DNA from: Magicicada septendecula
Taxonomy: Eukaryota; Arthropoda; Insecta; Hemiptera; Cicadidae
Direction: 5' to 3'
NCBI GenBank assembly: GCA_034769895.1
Contig: CM068367.1
Location: 119,635,927-119,699,926 of the forward strand
DNA length: 64,000 nt
The translations under genes and the position numbers were made by a program. Shown one piece after another: positions 21,583-32,372 of this stretch (positions are counted from its first letter, which is position 1; each line of letters opens with the position of its first letter). Below the pieces are notes generated by a model. The model was not told where the DNA came from and did no database searches. It saw nothing but the letters and a program-made list of their open reading frames with translations.

Positions 21583-22030
21583 ATGGGCTTAACAAGAAGA
21601 GACAGAGTGAGAAATGAGGAATTTAGAAGATTCCCTATGTTCAGGCTACAAGGTGAATGTTTTACGTTTTTACCAATAAAAAAAATCAGTGTTCCGAGTC
21701 AGCAGTGATATATTCATAATTAGTTAATTAACAGACATGTCATGGACAACAAAATCCAGGAAATTAGAAGACATATGGGAAGGTGGGAATGGAAACGTAT
21801 GTACTGTTTAGAGTTACATATATAGTACATACACAGTTTATAGTGAAAAGAGTGACATTTGGCCATATTAGGAAAGCAGAGGACCTCATGGTTGTAGTGT
21901 CAATGTCAGATATAGTACTAAGAATTAAAGTCTAATTGTGAATAGGTGGCTAAGACAGGGATGCAGCCTTTTTTCTGATATTATTTAATGTGTATATAGA
22001 TGATGTTCTACATGAGTGGAAGAAAATTTT
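21583..22030 (+). pseudogene. LINE fragments: C-terminal tail piece and reverse-transcriptase YIDD piece
   Basis: 21583-21640 reads MGLTRRDRVRNEEFRR, the C-terminal signature seen after the reverse transcriptase of many insect LINEs. It is cut by the Penelope-type repeat. At 21950-22030 the reading LRQGCSL...FNVYIDDVLHEWK is the reverse-transcriptase region around the catalytic YIDD. Stops and shifts separate the pieces. I cannot place it in a clade. Confidence 0.6.
21641..21770 (+). repeat. Second forward Penelope-type terminal repeat (solo)
   Basis: TTCAGGCTACAAGGTGAATG and what follows match the repeat at 20998 onward. The two also share CATGGACAAC(A/G)AAATCCA further on (about 21170 and 21740), with an indel between. 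It interrupts a LINE fragment that ends in RRDRVRNEEFR at about 21640. Confidence 0.6.
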
Positions 22031-22540
22031 AATTTTTTTTTGTATTGGCCATCTAAGGACCACATGCCAGTTTCAATTCTTTACTCTCTGTTCTTTTATT
22101 TTTCTCCAATATGCTTTCATCTTTTCACTGTGTTTCTTCTTCCTGTCTTCAGTCCACTTAAACCTGCGTTTTTCTCTCTCCTAGCCTGGACTCTTCCATT
22201 TTTAACACTTTTGCCTGAAAAACTTCTCTTTCAATTGCTTATTGTGCGTGTATATTATTTTTTTCTAAATCCTTTTGGACTTCTTTAATCCAATTTGATG
22301 TTGACTTCTTCCCCCACAGATATTTAAAGATCTGCTTTGTTAAACTATTGTCCATTCTATATAAATGTCCAAAAAATATTAGTCTTCTTTTTCTCATTGT
22401 TTCTGTTATATTTTCTGTACCTGAATATATTTCATAATTACTTCTTAATTTCCAACCTCCAGAAATTTTTCGGGGGCCTGTTTGAATTTTATAATTAAGA
22501 CTTCGCAGATTACAGGAGTGTCTGAACCTTGCTTTCTACT
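22031..22540 (-). pseudogene. Antisense LINE C-terminal fragment inserted in the plus-strand LINE
   Basis: On the minus strand this reads TGPRKISGGWKLRSNYEIYS, then MRKRRLIFFGHLYRMDNS and LWGKKSTSNWIKEVQKDLE, the C-terminal tail typical of another insect LINE. It lies between the plus-strand reverse-transcriptase piece (to about 22030) and the plus-strand downstream piece (from about 22600), so it probably inserted there. It is broken by stops. Confidence 0.6.
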
Positions 22541-22599
22541 GACGACCAGGTTGTCATATCTAATAACAAAGATACTTTATAAACAGCACTGCATGCATT

Positions 22600-23270
22600 T
22601 CATAAAATAATTAAGAACTATAATTTAATTTTATCTGTTGAAAAATCTGAAGTAATGGCTTTTGTGGAGCATTTCCAAAAATAACAAAAATAGTTATTGA
22701 AGCTAGAACTATTGAATAAGTTTCATTGTTTAATTTCTTAGGACACAATATATCATATCTTGGGGAGGTTAATGTATGGAATAAGATAGAATGCTTTAAT
22801 AGGATGAATGACACTATCAAGCATACCTTAAAGAATAAAGTTAGAAAAGAGATGTTATAAAAATTTTACAAGGTGATGTCAATTCCAAAGTGTGTATATG
22901 GTAATGAAACTTGGACAGACAAAGATGAATGGACATGAAAATTCGATCACAAGTACACAGATGAGGTAGCCAGGTATACCAGGTCAGATAGGAAAAGGAA
23001 TGAGGACATCCATCATGAGTTAGCTGTCTGATTGGCAAATGATATGGTGAGGAAATATGGACAGAAATGGTTTGATTATGTAGAACATACGGCCCCATCA
23101 AGAATACCACACATAAGTACAAAATATATGCCTACTAAAGGTAGAAGACGTTTGGGTCAGCCAATGAAAGATGGACAAATCGGTTGCATCAACAGACGAT
23201 GTAATAAGCTTTGAGACTTATACTTTCAATTAAAGTCTTGGAATGATTTGTATAGCTCAAAGAAAAAACC
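22600..23270 (+). pseudogene. LINE 3' part continuing the plus-strand LINE
   Basis: Broken pieces read KSEVMAF, GHNISYLGEVNVWNKI, NDTIKHTLKNKVRK, FYKVMSIPKCVYGNETWT, then MVRKYGQKWFDYVEHTAPSR and KGRRRLGQP. This is the order found after the reverse-transcriptase palm in insect LINEs. Frameshifts and stops are frequent, so it is old. Confidence 0.7.
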
Positions 23271-23816
23271 TGTACCAGTTAGTGGGTTTATCTGATCTGC
23301 CCACCAAGTACAATAATTGAATCTCTTTGCTTAAGCTCTTTGTAACAAATTGATTTTTTTTTTTTTTTTTGGTTTCTCCGTTTACCTCATTAAGAGACTC
23401 AAGTATTTTAGATATAGTCTGTGTATTTTGAACATCAAGCAGCAAAATACATTGGTTCTAAAAGTGTAGCAATTTAATTCATCCTCTGATGAACAGAGGA
23501 GTCTTAAACATGTATTTAATAAAACGATGGTACTGGAAAAAAGACATTGCAAATACAATGCAGAATAAGTGCAACAAATTCTTCTTGTACATAACTGACT
23601 ATATGCTGAGAGATAGAAAATGGAATGATGTGAAGTCCCTAAACTAAAATAATTTTGTCAATTGGTTTTAAACAAAAATTATTGTGTACAAGAAAGAAAG
23701 AATAAGGAAATGTATTAATATATTTAATATTTTACATTATGTTTGCACAATATTTTTAATTTAAATTATCTAACATGATGATAACTTGTTTGTATTTGGT
23801 GATTGATACTGTGCAG
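23271..23816. other. Intronic sequence before the second exon, no gene supported
   Basis: Contains a T-run at about 23350-23372 and AT-rich DNA. A minus-strand open stretch at 23257-23445 has no recognisable domain. Confidence 0.4.
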
Positions 23817-24020
23817 GGAGAAAGTTTGAAACAGAAAGCACAGGCAGAACTACTGAGAGTTCGAGAACACATTTCAGAGCTTGAAACTCACGTTGCTGAC
23901 CTGGAAGAACAAAACAGAGCACTACTTACAGAACTTGAAAAAGCAAAGTTAATAACTGATTCTCTTCAGCAACAGAAGTCTGAGATTATGAATGCGATCT
24001 TGGAAGCAGAGAAAAATACG
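23817..24020 (+). CDS. Candidate 204-bp coding exon of a host coiled-coil protein
   Basis: Sixty-eight codons in phase 0, from GESLKQKAQAELLRVREHIS to NAILEAEKNT, after an acceptor ACTGTGCAG ending at 23816. The segment has strong heptad spacing of Leu, Ile and Val and is rich in Glu, Lys and Gln, as in a long two-stranded coiled coil. The codons show none of the decay seen in the neighbouring transposons. The donor is uncertain: GTACTC at 24021 or GTATCT at 24030, both weak and both phase 0. It joins in phase to the exon at 12575-12625. The structure suggests a cytoskeletal, centrosomal or golgin-type protein, but I do not recognise the gene. Confidence 0.7.
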
Positions 24021-24029
24021 GTACTCCTT

Positions 24030-24900
24030 GTATCTTGGGTTATTCATAGTTATAGTTATATGTATACTGTATGTATGTACCTTGCTTGCAAGCTTTCACA
24101 GTTTCCCTGTTAATTGTGTTAACTCACATTTTATTTTCTTAACACCAAACATTTGTCCATTCCACAATGAATTTCATCATGATTTTTGTAGCTCAGTAAC
24201 ATAATTCTCATAGCAGTACTTTTGCTGCTAAGAAAATTAAACATGTGTTAAAAATCTAAAACCGGTGTTCTTAACCTGGGTGTATTTACATGTAGCTGAC
24301 ATAAGAATTTTCAGTGAATTTCTTTCTGCCAATCATTTAACTTCAAAAATTTTTGTATAGCTTTTCTTCATTTGGTCCATAATACTACTGCTTCTTGCAT
24401 CTAATAGTCAACTTTAAAAATAACTGCTGGAGTGATCTGTAAATATAACTAAATGTATTTAGTGTGTCACTCACATTGCTGTAAAAAAAGAATGTACACT
24501 GTTATATGTATGCAATTTTAAATAGCAAGTGTAAGTAATAATCAAAAGAAAAATTGTAGAAATAAGTAGAACATTGTAAATAACAAATGGTAATATAGGT
24601 GGTTATGTTATCTAATTGTAATGAGATATTAGAATGAAAATTATTGATACCAAACTAATCTAAAATTAACCTTTTTTGGGAATTTATTTAAAGAAGTGTT
24701 AACTTAAAATGAAAATGAAAGATGCCCTGCATGACATAAGTGACATTTTTCTTGATGCAAATTTATATTCTATAACCCAAGAGATTATACCACAGGGAAC
24801 ACAACTTAACACCCCCCAATCTTAGAATATTGGCATCTGTTTTATGTCGCTGAGCAATCGGACATAGTGTCCCCATGAACAAATTATTAGCATCCGTTTT
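24030..24900. other. Intronic or downstream sequence between the exon and the satellite array
   Basis: AT-rich, without a supported gene or known element. The satellite array starts abruptly at 24901, after CATCCGTTTT. Confidence 0.5.
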
Positions 24901-25075
24901 ACTTCCATATTCCTTAAGGAATGGAAGTATGGTGATGGCAAAAAAAATCGTGTTCGAGATTATTGCAGATTCTGATTCTACTACACTCAAAACATGAAAA
25001 AAAGTCGTTTTCCGAAAAGTGTCTGTGTGTGTGTGTGTGTGTGTCTGTCTGTCTGTGTGTCTGTAGATTTTTTTC
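24901..25075 (+). repeat. Head block, type 1 (palindrome plus microsatellite)
   Basis: ACTTCCAT-ATTCCTTAAGGAAT-GGAAGT is an imperfect palindrome, followed by ATGGTGATGGCAAAAAAAAT and GATTATTGCAGATTCTGATT, then a TG/TCTG tract and CTGTAGATTTTTTTCTATGG, which opens the first monomer. The same block recurs at 55936, 61647, 62707 and 63746. Confidence 0.9.
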
Positions 25076-26028
25076 TATGGCAAACGATAACTGCCGCAAA
25101 TTCAAACAGAATAAAATAATTTTTTGCATGCTGCCCTGATTTGCAGAGTACTCGCGACCTATTGTTTTTGGTGAAGATCGGTTGAGGGAAAGGGGTAGTT
25201 TACCAGCAACAGTCTTTTTTTAGCAAGGGTAATTTTGTTTGTTTGGCAAACGATAACAGCCGCAAATTCAAACAGAATCAAATAATGTTTCGCATACAGC
25301 CCTAAATTGTAGAGTTCTCAAGATCTGTTGATTTTGGTGAAGATCGGTTAAGGGAAAGGGGTAGTTTACCTGTAACGTTTTATGTTTTAACAAGGGTATT
25401 TTCTATGGCAAACGATAACAGCCGCAAATTCAAACAGAATCAAAAGATTATTTGCATACAGCCCTAAATTGTAGAGTTCTCAAGACCTATTTTTTTGGTG
25501 AAGATCGGTTGAGGGAAAGGGGTAGTTTACCTGCAACGTTTTTTTAACAAGGGTATTTTATATGGCAAACGATAACAGCCGCAAATTCAAACAGAATCAA
25601 ATAATGTTTTGCATACAGCCCTGATTTGTAGAGTACTCAAGACCTATTGTTTTTGGTGAAGATCGGTTAAGGGAAAGGAGTAGTTTACCTGTAACGTTTT
25701 ATGTTTTAACAAGGGTATTTCCTATGGCAAACGATAACAGCCGCAAATTCAAACAGAATCAAAAGATTATTTGCATACAGCCCTAAATTGTAGAGTTCTC
25801 AAGACCTATTGTTTTTGGTGAAGATCGGTTAAGGGGAAGGGGTAGTTTACCTGCAACGTTTTTTTATCAAGCGTATTTTCTATGGCAAACGATAACAGCA
25901 GCAAATTCAAACAGAATCAAATAATTTTTTGCATACGTCCCTGTTTACTTCCATGTTCCCTCCGAGATTATTGCAGATTCTGATTGTACTACACTCAAAA
26001 CACGAAAAAAAGTCGTTTTTCGAAAAGT

Positions 26029-26060
<32 letters not shown>

Positions 26061-28360
26061 CTGTGTGTCTGTAGATTTTTTTCTATGGCAAACGATAATA
26101 GCCGCAAATTCAAACAGAATCAAATAATTTTTTGCATGCAGCCCTGATTTGTAGAGTACTCGCGACCTATTGTTTTTGGTGAAGATCGGTTGAGGGAAGG
26201 GGGTAGTTTACCTGCAACGGTTTTTTTTTATCAAAGGTAATTTTGTTTGTTTGGCAAACGATAACAGCCGCAAATTCAAACAGAATCAAATAATGTTTTG
26301 CATACAGCGCTGAATTGTAGAGTTCTCATGACCTATTGTTTTTGGTGAAGATCGGTTATAGGGAAGGGGTAGTTTACCTGCAACGTTTTATGTTTTAAAA
26401 GGGTATTTTCTATGGCAAACGATAACAGCTGCAAATTCAAACAGAAAAAAATAATGTTTTGCATACAGCCCTGATTTGTAGAGTACCCAAGACCTATTGT
26501 TTTTGGTGAAGATCGGTTAAGGGAAAGGGGTAGTTTACCTGCAACGTTTTTTGTTTTATCAGGGGCATTTTGTATGGCAAACGATAACAGCCGCAAATTA
26601 AACAAAATCATATAATATTTTACATACAGCCCTGAATTGTAGAGTTCTCAAGACCTATCGTTTTTGGTGAAGATCGGTTAAGGGAAAGGGGTAGTTTAAC
26701 AGCAACGGTTTTTTATCAAGGGTAATTTTTTTCTATGGTAAACGATAACAGCGCAAATTCAAACAGAATCAAATGATGCTTTGCATACAGCCCTGTATTG
26801 TAGAGTTCTCAATACCTATTGGTGTTGGTGAAGATCGGTTAAGGGGAAGGGGTAGTTTACCAGCAACGTTTTATGTTTTATAAGGGTATTTTCTATGGCA
26901 AACGATAAGAGCCGCAAATTCAAACAGAATAAAATACGTTTCTGCATACAGCCCTCTTTTGTTGAGTACTAAAGACCTATTGTTTTTGGTGAAGATCGGT
27001 TAAGGGAAAGGGGTAGTTTACCAGACACATTTTTTGTTTTATCAAGGGTATTTTATATGGCAAACGATAACAGCCGCAAATTCAAACAGAATCATATAAT
27101 ATTTTGCATACAGCCCTGAAATGTAGAGTTCTCAAAACCTGTTGGTTTTGGTGAAGATCGGTTAAGGGAATAGGGTTGTTTACCAGCAACATTTTATGTT
27201 TTATCAAGGGTAATTTTTTTTTTGACGAACGCTAACTTCCGTACATTAAAACAGAATCAACTACTCTTCTGCATACCTTTTTGAATTATACAGAACTCAA
27301 GGTCTGTTGATTTTTTTGAACATCGGTTAAGGGAAAGGGGTATTTTACCTGCAACGTTTTATGTTTTAACAAGGGTATTTTTTCTATGACGAACGATAAC
27401 TGCCGTAAATTCAAAGAGAATCAACTAATGTTTTGCATACAGCCCTGAATTGTAGAGTTCTCAAGACCTATTGTTTTTGGTGAAGATCGTTTAAGGGAAA
27501 GGGGTAGTTTACCTGCCACGTTTTTTGTTTTATCAAGGGTATTTTGTATGGCAAACGATAACAGCCGCAAATTCAAACAAAATCATATAATATTTTGCAT
27601 ACAGCCCTGAATTGTAGAGTACCTAAGACCTGTCGTTTTTGGTGAAGATCGATTAAGGGGAAGGGGTAGTTTACCTGCAACGGTTTTTTATCAAGGGTAA
27701 TTTTTTTTCTATAATAAACGATAACAGCAGCAAATTCAAACAGAATCAAATGATGTTTTGCATACAGCCCTCTATTGTAGAGTTTTCAATACGTATTGGT
27801 GTTGGTGAAGATCGGTTAAGGGAGAGGGGTAGTTTACCGGCAACATTTTATGTTTTAACAAGGGTAATTTTTTATATGACGAACGATAACTGCCGTAAAT
27901 TCAAACAGAGTCAACTAGGTTTTTGCATACCTTTTGGAACTAAAGAGAACTCAAGGTCTGTTGATTTTGTTGAAGATCGGTTAAGGGAAGGGGTAGTTTA
28001 TCAGCAACGTTTTATGTTTTAAAAAGGGTAATTTTTTTATGACGAACGATAACTGCCGAAAATTCAATGAGAATCAAATAATTTTTTGCACCCTTTCCTG
28101 AGTTGCAGAGAGCTCAAGGTCTTTTGATTTTGGTGAAGATCGGTAAAGGGAAAGGGGTAGTTTACCTGCAATATTTTATGTTGTAACAAGAGAAATGTTT
28201 CCATGATAAAACGATAACTGCCGCACATTCAAACAGAATCAAATATTTTTTTGCATGCTTCCCTGAATTGTAGAGGACGGAAGGTCTGTTGATTTTGGAG
28301 AAGATCGGTTAAGAGAAAGGGGTTGTTTACCTGAAACATTTTATGATTTAACAAGAGTAA
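24901..28360 (+). repeat. Left-edge partial higher-order unit
   Basis: The array opens with a head block: palindrome 24901-24928, a conserved stretch, then a TG/TCTG microsatellite at about 25020-25062. Monomers follow. A shortened head at 25947 has a microsatellite to about 26072. From there the monomer order matches the later units until the tail block at 28361. Confidence 0.85.
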
Positions 28361-28935
28361 AGTACTTAATTTTTATAAATAAAGTATCCTGATAAGAAGC
28401 TCATAATAATCCACTGTAGAAACGTAGATGTTAATAAAGAGGTTAGGTGAACGGGGTGGGGGTAATTTTCTATTATTAAAAATTATAGTTGATGGTGGAG
28501 GGGAGAATTTTTTATATGTGTACTACGTTATCGGCAACAAAGAAGTAGTTTTTTGTTAAAATTGCTTCCCGGGCTCTTTAGCCGTAGTCCAATGTTTTCT
28601 GCAAAACCAGACTTTTCGGCAGTGCCATCCACTGCCATCATCGGTGAAAATCGAGTGCGAAAACGTGAGTTGTATACGTTAGTGACCACAGTACTGTGGT
28701 TAATGCTGAAGCAATAAGTAGAAAGACGTAGTTTCTATGGAAATATTTCATTTCGAATATGATTTTAAATATAAATCTTAGAACATGGAAGTCATGTGTG
28801 GTTCTCCATACCGATATTTACTTTCATGTTCCTTAAGGAAATGGAAGTATGGTGATGGCAAAAAAAATCGTGTTCGAGATTATTGCAGATTCTGATTGTA
28901 CTACACTCAAAACATGAAAAAAGCCGTTTTTCGAA

Positions 28936-28970
<35 letters not shown>

Positions 28971-28985
28971 TGAAGATTTTTTTCT
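28361..28985 (+). repeat. Long tail block plus type-2 head (representative of seven copies)
   Basis: Seven copies start at 28361, 34673, 39873, 45056, 49100, 53354 and 59908. The block is unlike the 160-bp monomer. It contains GCTTCCCGGGCTCTTTAGCC, TTTTCGGCAGTGCCATCCAC, a perfect palindrome ACCACAGTACTGTGGT, and ends with a hairpin GTGTGG-TTCT-CCATAC then CGATATTT. The type-2 head (ACTTTCATGTTCCTTAAGGA) follows at once, then the microsatellite. No coding frame is conserved in it. Confidence 0.85.
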
Positions 28986-31900
28986 ATGGAAAACGATAAC
29001 AGCCGCAAATTCAAACAGAATCAAATAATTTTTTGCATGCAGTCCTGATTTGTAGAGTACTCGCGACCTATTGTTTTTGGTGAAGATCGGTTAAGGGAAA
29101 AGGGTAGTTTACCTGCAACGTTTTTTTTTAAATCAAAGGCAAACAATAACAGCCGCAATTTCAAACATAATCAAATAATATTTTCTATACAGCACTGAAT
29201 TGTAGAGTTCTCAAGACCTATTGATTTTGGTAAAGATCGGTTAAGGGAAAGGGGTAGTTTACCAGCATCATTTTATGTTTTAACAAGGGTATTTTCTATG
29301 GCAAACGATAACAGCTGCAAATTCAAACATAATCAAATAATTTTTTGCATACTGCCCTGAATTATAGAGTTCTCAAGACCTATTGTTTTTGGTGAAGATC
29401 GATTAAGGGGAAGGGGTAGTTTACCAGCAACGTTTTATGTTTGAAAAGGGTATTTTCTATGGCAAACGATAAGAGCCGCAAATTCAAACAGAATCAAATA
29501 CGTTTCTGCATACAGCCCTCTTTTGTTGAGTACTAAAGACCTATTGTTTTTGGTGAAGATCGGTTAAGGGAAAGGGGTAGTTTACCAGCATCATTTTATG
29601 TTTTAACAAGGGTATTTTCTATGGCAAACGATAACAGCCGCAAATTCAAACAGAATCAAAAGATTATTTGCATACAGCCCTAAATTGTAGAGTTCTCAAG
29701 ACCTATTTTTTTGGTGAAGATCGGTTGAGGGAAAGGGGTAGTTTACCTGCAACGTTTTTTTAACAAGGGTATTTTATATGGCAAACGATAACAGCCGCAA
29801 ATTCAAACAGAATCAAATAATGTTTTGCATGCAGCCCTTATTTGTAGAGTACTCAAGACCTATTGTTTTTGGTGAAGATCGGTTGAGGGAAGGGGGTAGT
29901 TTACCTGTAACGTTTTATGTTTTAACAAGGGTATTTCCTATGGCAAACGATAACAGCCGCAAATTCAAACAGAATCAAAAGATTATTTGCATACAGCCCT
30001 AAATTGTAGAGTTCTCAAGACCTATTGTTTTTGGTGAAGATCGGTTAAGGGGAAGGGGTAGTTTACCAGCAACGTTTTTTTATCAAGCGTATTTTCTATG
30101 GCAAACGATAACAGCCGCAAATTCAAACAGAATCAAATAATTTTTTGTATACGTCCCTGTTTACTTCCATGTTCCCTCCGAGATTATTGCAGATTCTGAT
30201 TGTACTACACTCAAAACACGAAAAAAAGTCGTTTTTCGAAAAGTGTGTATGTGTGTGTGTGTCTGTAGATTTTTTTCTATGGCAAACGATAACAGCCGCC
30301 AATTCAAACAGAATCAAACAATTTTTTGCATGGAGTCCTGATTTGTAGAGTACTCGCGACCTATTGTTTTTGGTGAAGATCGGTTAAGGGAAAAGGGTAG
30401 TTTACCTGCAACGTTTTTTTTAAATCAAAGGCAAACAATAACAGCCGCAATTTCAAACATAATCAAATAATATTTTCTATACAGCACTGAATTGTAGAGT
30501 TCTCAAGACCTATTGATTTTGGTGAAGATCGATTAAGGGGAAGGGGTAGTTTACCAGCAACGTTTTATGTTTGAAAAGGGTATTTTCTATGGCAAACGAT
30601 AAGAGCCGCAAATTCAAACAGAATCAAATACGTTTCTGCATACTGCCCTCTTTTGTTGAGTACTAAAGACCTATTGTTTTTGGTGAAGATCGGTTAAGGG
30701 AAAGGGGTAGTTTACCAGCATCATTTTATGTTTTAACAAGGGTATTTTCTATGGCAAACGATAACAGCCGCAAATTCAAACAGAATCAAAAGATTATTTG
30801 CATACAGCCCTAAATTGTAGAGTTCTCAAGACCTATTTTTTTGGTGAAGATCGGTTGAGGGAAAGGGGTAGTTTACCTGCAACGTTTTTTTAACAACGGT
30901 ATTTTATATGGCAAACGATAACAGCCGCAAATTCAAACAGAATCAAATAATGTTTTGCATACAGCCCTGATTTGTAGAGTACTCAAGACCTATTGTTTTT
31001 GGTGAAGATCGGTTGAGGGAAGGGGGTAGTTTACCTGTAACGTTTTATGTTTTAACAAGGGTATTTCCTATGGCAAACGATAACAGCCGCAAATTCAAAC
31101 AGAATCAAAAGATTATTTGCATACAGCCCTAAATTGTAGAGTTCTCAAGACCTATTGTTTTTGGTGAAGATCGGTTAAGGGGAAGGGGTAGTTTACCTGC
31201 AACGTTTTTTTATCAAGCGTATTTTCTATGGCAAACGATAACAGCCGCAAATTCAAACAGAATCAAATAATTTTTTGCATACGTCCCTGTTTACTTCCAT
31301 GTTCCCTCCGAGATTATTGCAGATTCTGATTGTACTACACTCAAAACACGAAAAGAAGTCGTTTTTCGAAAAGTGTGTATGTGTGTGTGTGTCTGTAGAT
31401 TTTTTCTATGGCAAACGATAACAGCCGCAAATTCAAACAGAATCAAATAATTTTTTGCATGGAGTCCTGATTTGTAGAGTACTCGCGACCTATTGTTTTT
31501 GGTGAAGATCGGTTAAGGGAAAAGGGTAGTTTACCTGCAACGTTTTTTTTAAATCAAAGGCAAACAATAACAGCCGCAATTTCAAACATAATCAAATAAT
31601 ATTTTCTATACAGCACTGAATTGTAGAGTTCTCAAGACCTATTGATTTTGGTGAAGATCGATTAAGGGGAAGGGGTAGTTTACCAGCAACGTTTTATGTT
31701 TGAAAAGGGTATTTTCTATGGCAAACGATAAGAGCCGCAAATTCAAACAGAATCAAATACGCTTCTGCATACTGCCCTCTTTTGTTGAGTACTAAAGACC
31801 TATTGTTTTTGGTGAAGATCGGTTAAGGGAAAGGGGTAGTTTACCAGCATCATTTTATGTTTTAACAAGGGTATTTTCTATGGCAAACGATAACAGCCGC

Positions 31901-32340
31901 AAATTCAAACAGAATCAAAAGATTATTTGCATACAGCCCTAAATTGTAGAGTTCTCAAGACCTATTTTTTGGTGAAGATCGGTTGAGGGAAAGGGGTAGT
32001 TTACCTGCAACGTTTTTTTAACAAGGGTATTTCCTATAGCAAACGATAACAGCCGCAAATTCAAACAGAATCAATAGATTATTTGCATACAGCCCTAAAT
32101 TGTAGAGTTCTCAAGACCTATTGTTTTTGGTGAAGATCGGTTAAGGGGAAGGGGTAGTTTACCTGCAACGTTTTTTTATCAAGCGTATTTTCTATGGCAA
32201 ACGATAACAGCCGCAAATTCAAACAGAATCAAATAATTTTTTGCATACGTCCCTGTTTACTTCCATGTTCCCTCCGAGATTATTGCAGATTCTGATTGTA
32301 CTACACTCAAAACACGAAAAAAAGTCGTTTTTCGAAAAGT

Positions 32341-32372
<32 letters not shown>

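Larger units (their letters stand above)
12626..23816 (+). other. Inferred 11.2-kb intron loaded with transposons
   Basis: Begins GTAAGT and ends GTGCAG if the two flanking exons are real. It contains the BEL/Pao element (13038-19909), the Penelope-like remnant (20252-21070 and a solo repeat at 21641) and nested LINE fragments (21583-23270). Removing the BEL element with one target copy leaves about 4.3 kb. Confidence 0.4.

Noticed and set aside
23257..23445. A minus-strand 62-codon frame with a Lys run
   Set aside because: The Lys run comes from a poly-T tract and no family is recognisable. It could be a transposon scrap but cannot be supported.
25907..26113. Many small frames rich in Thr-His or Cys-Val
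   Set aside because: They are translations of the TG microsatellites and flanking monomer sequence on either strand.
27750..28022. A 90-residue open frame (MMFCIQPSIVEF...) that recurs at 34062, 39262, 44445, 48489, 52743 and 59298
   Set aside because: It spans consecutive satellite monomers and repeats only because the higher-order unit repeats. Most monomers have stops or lengths that are not multiples of three, so no protein is being conserved.
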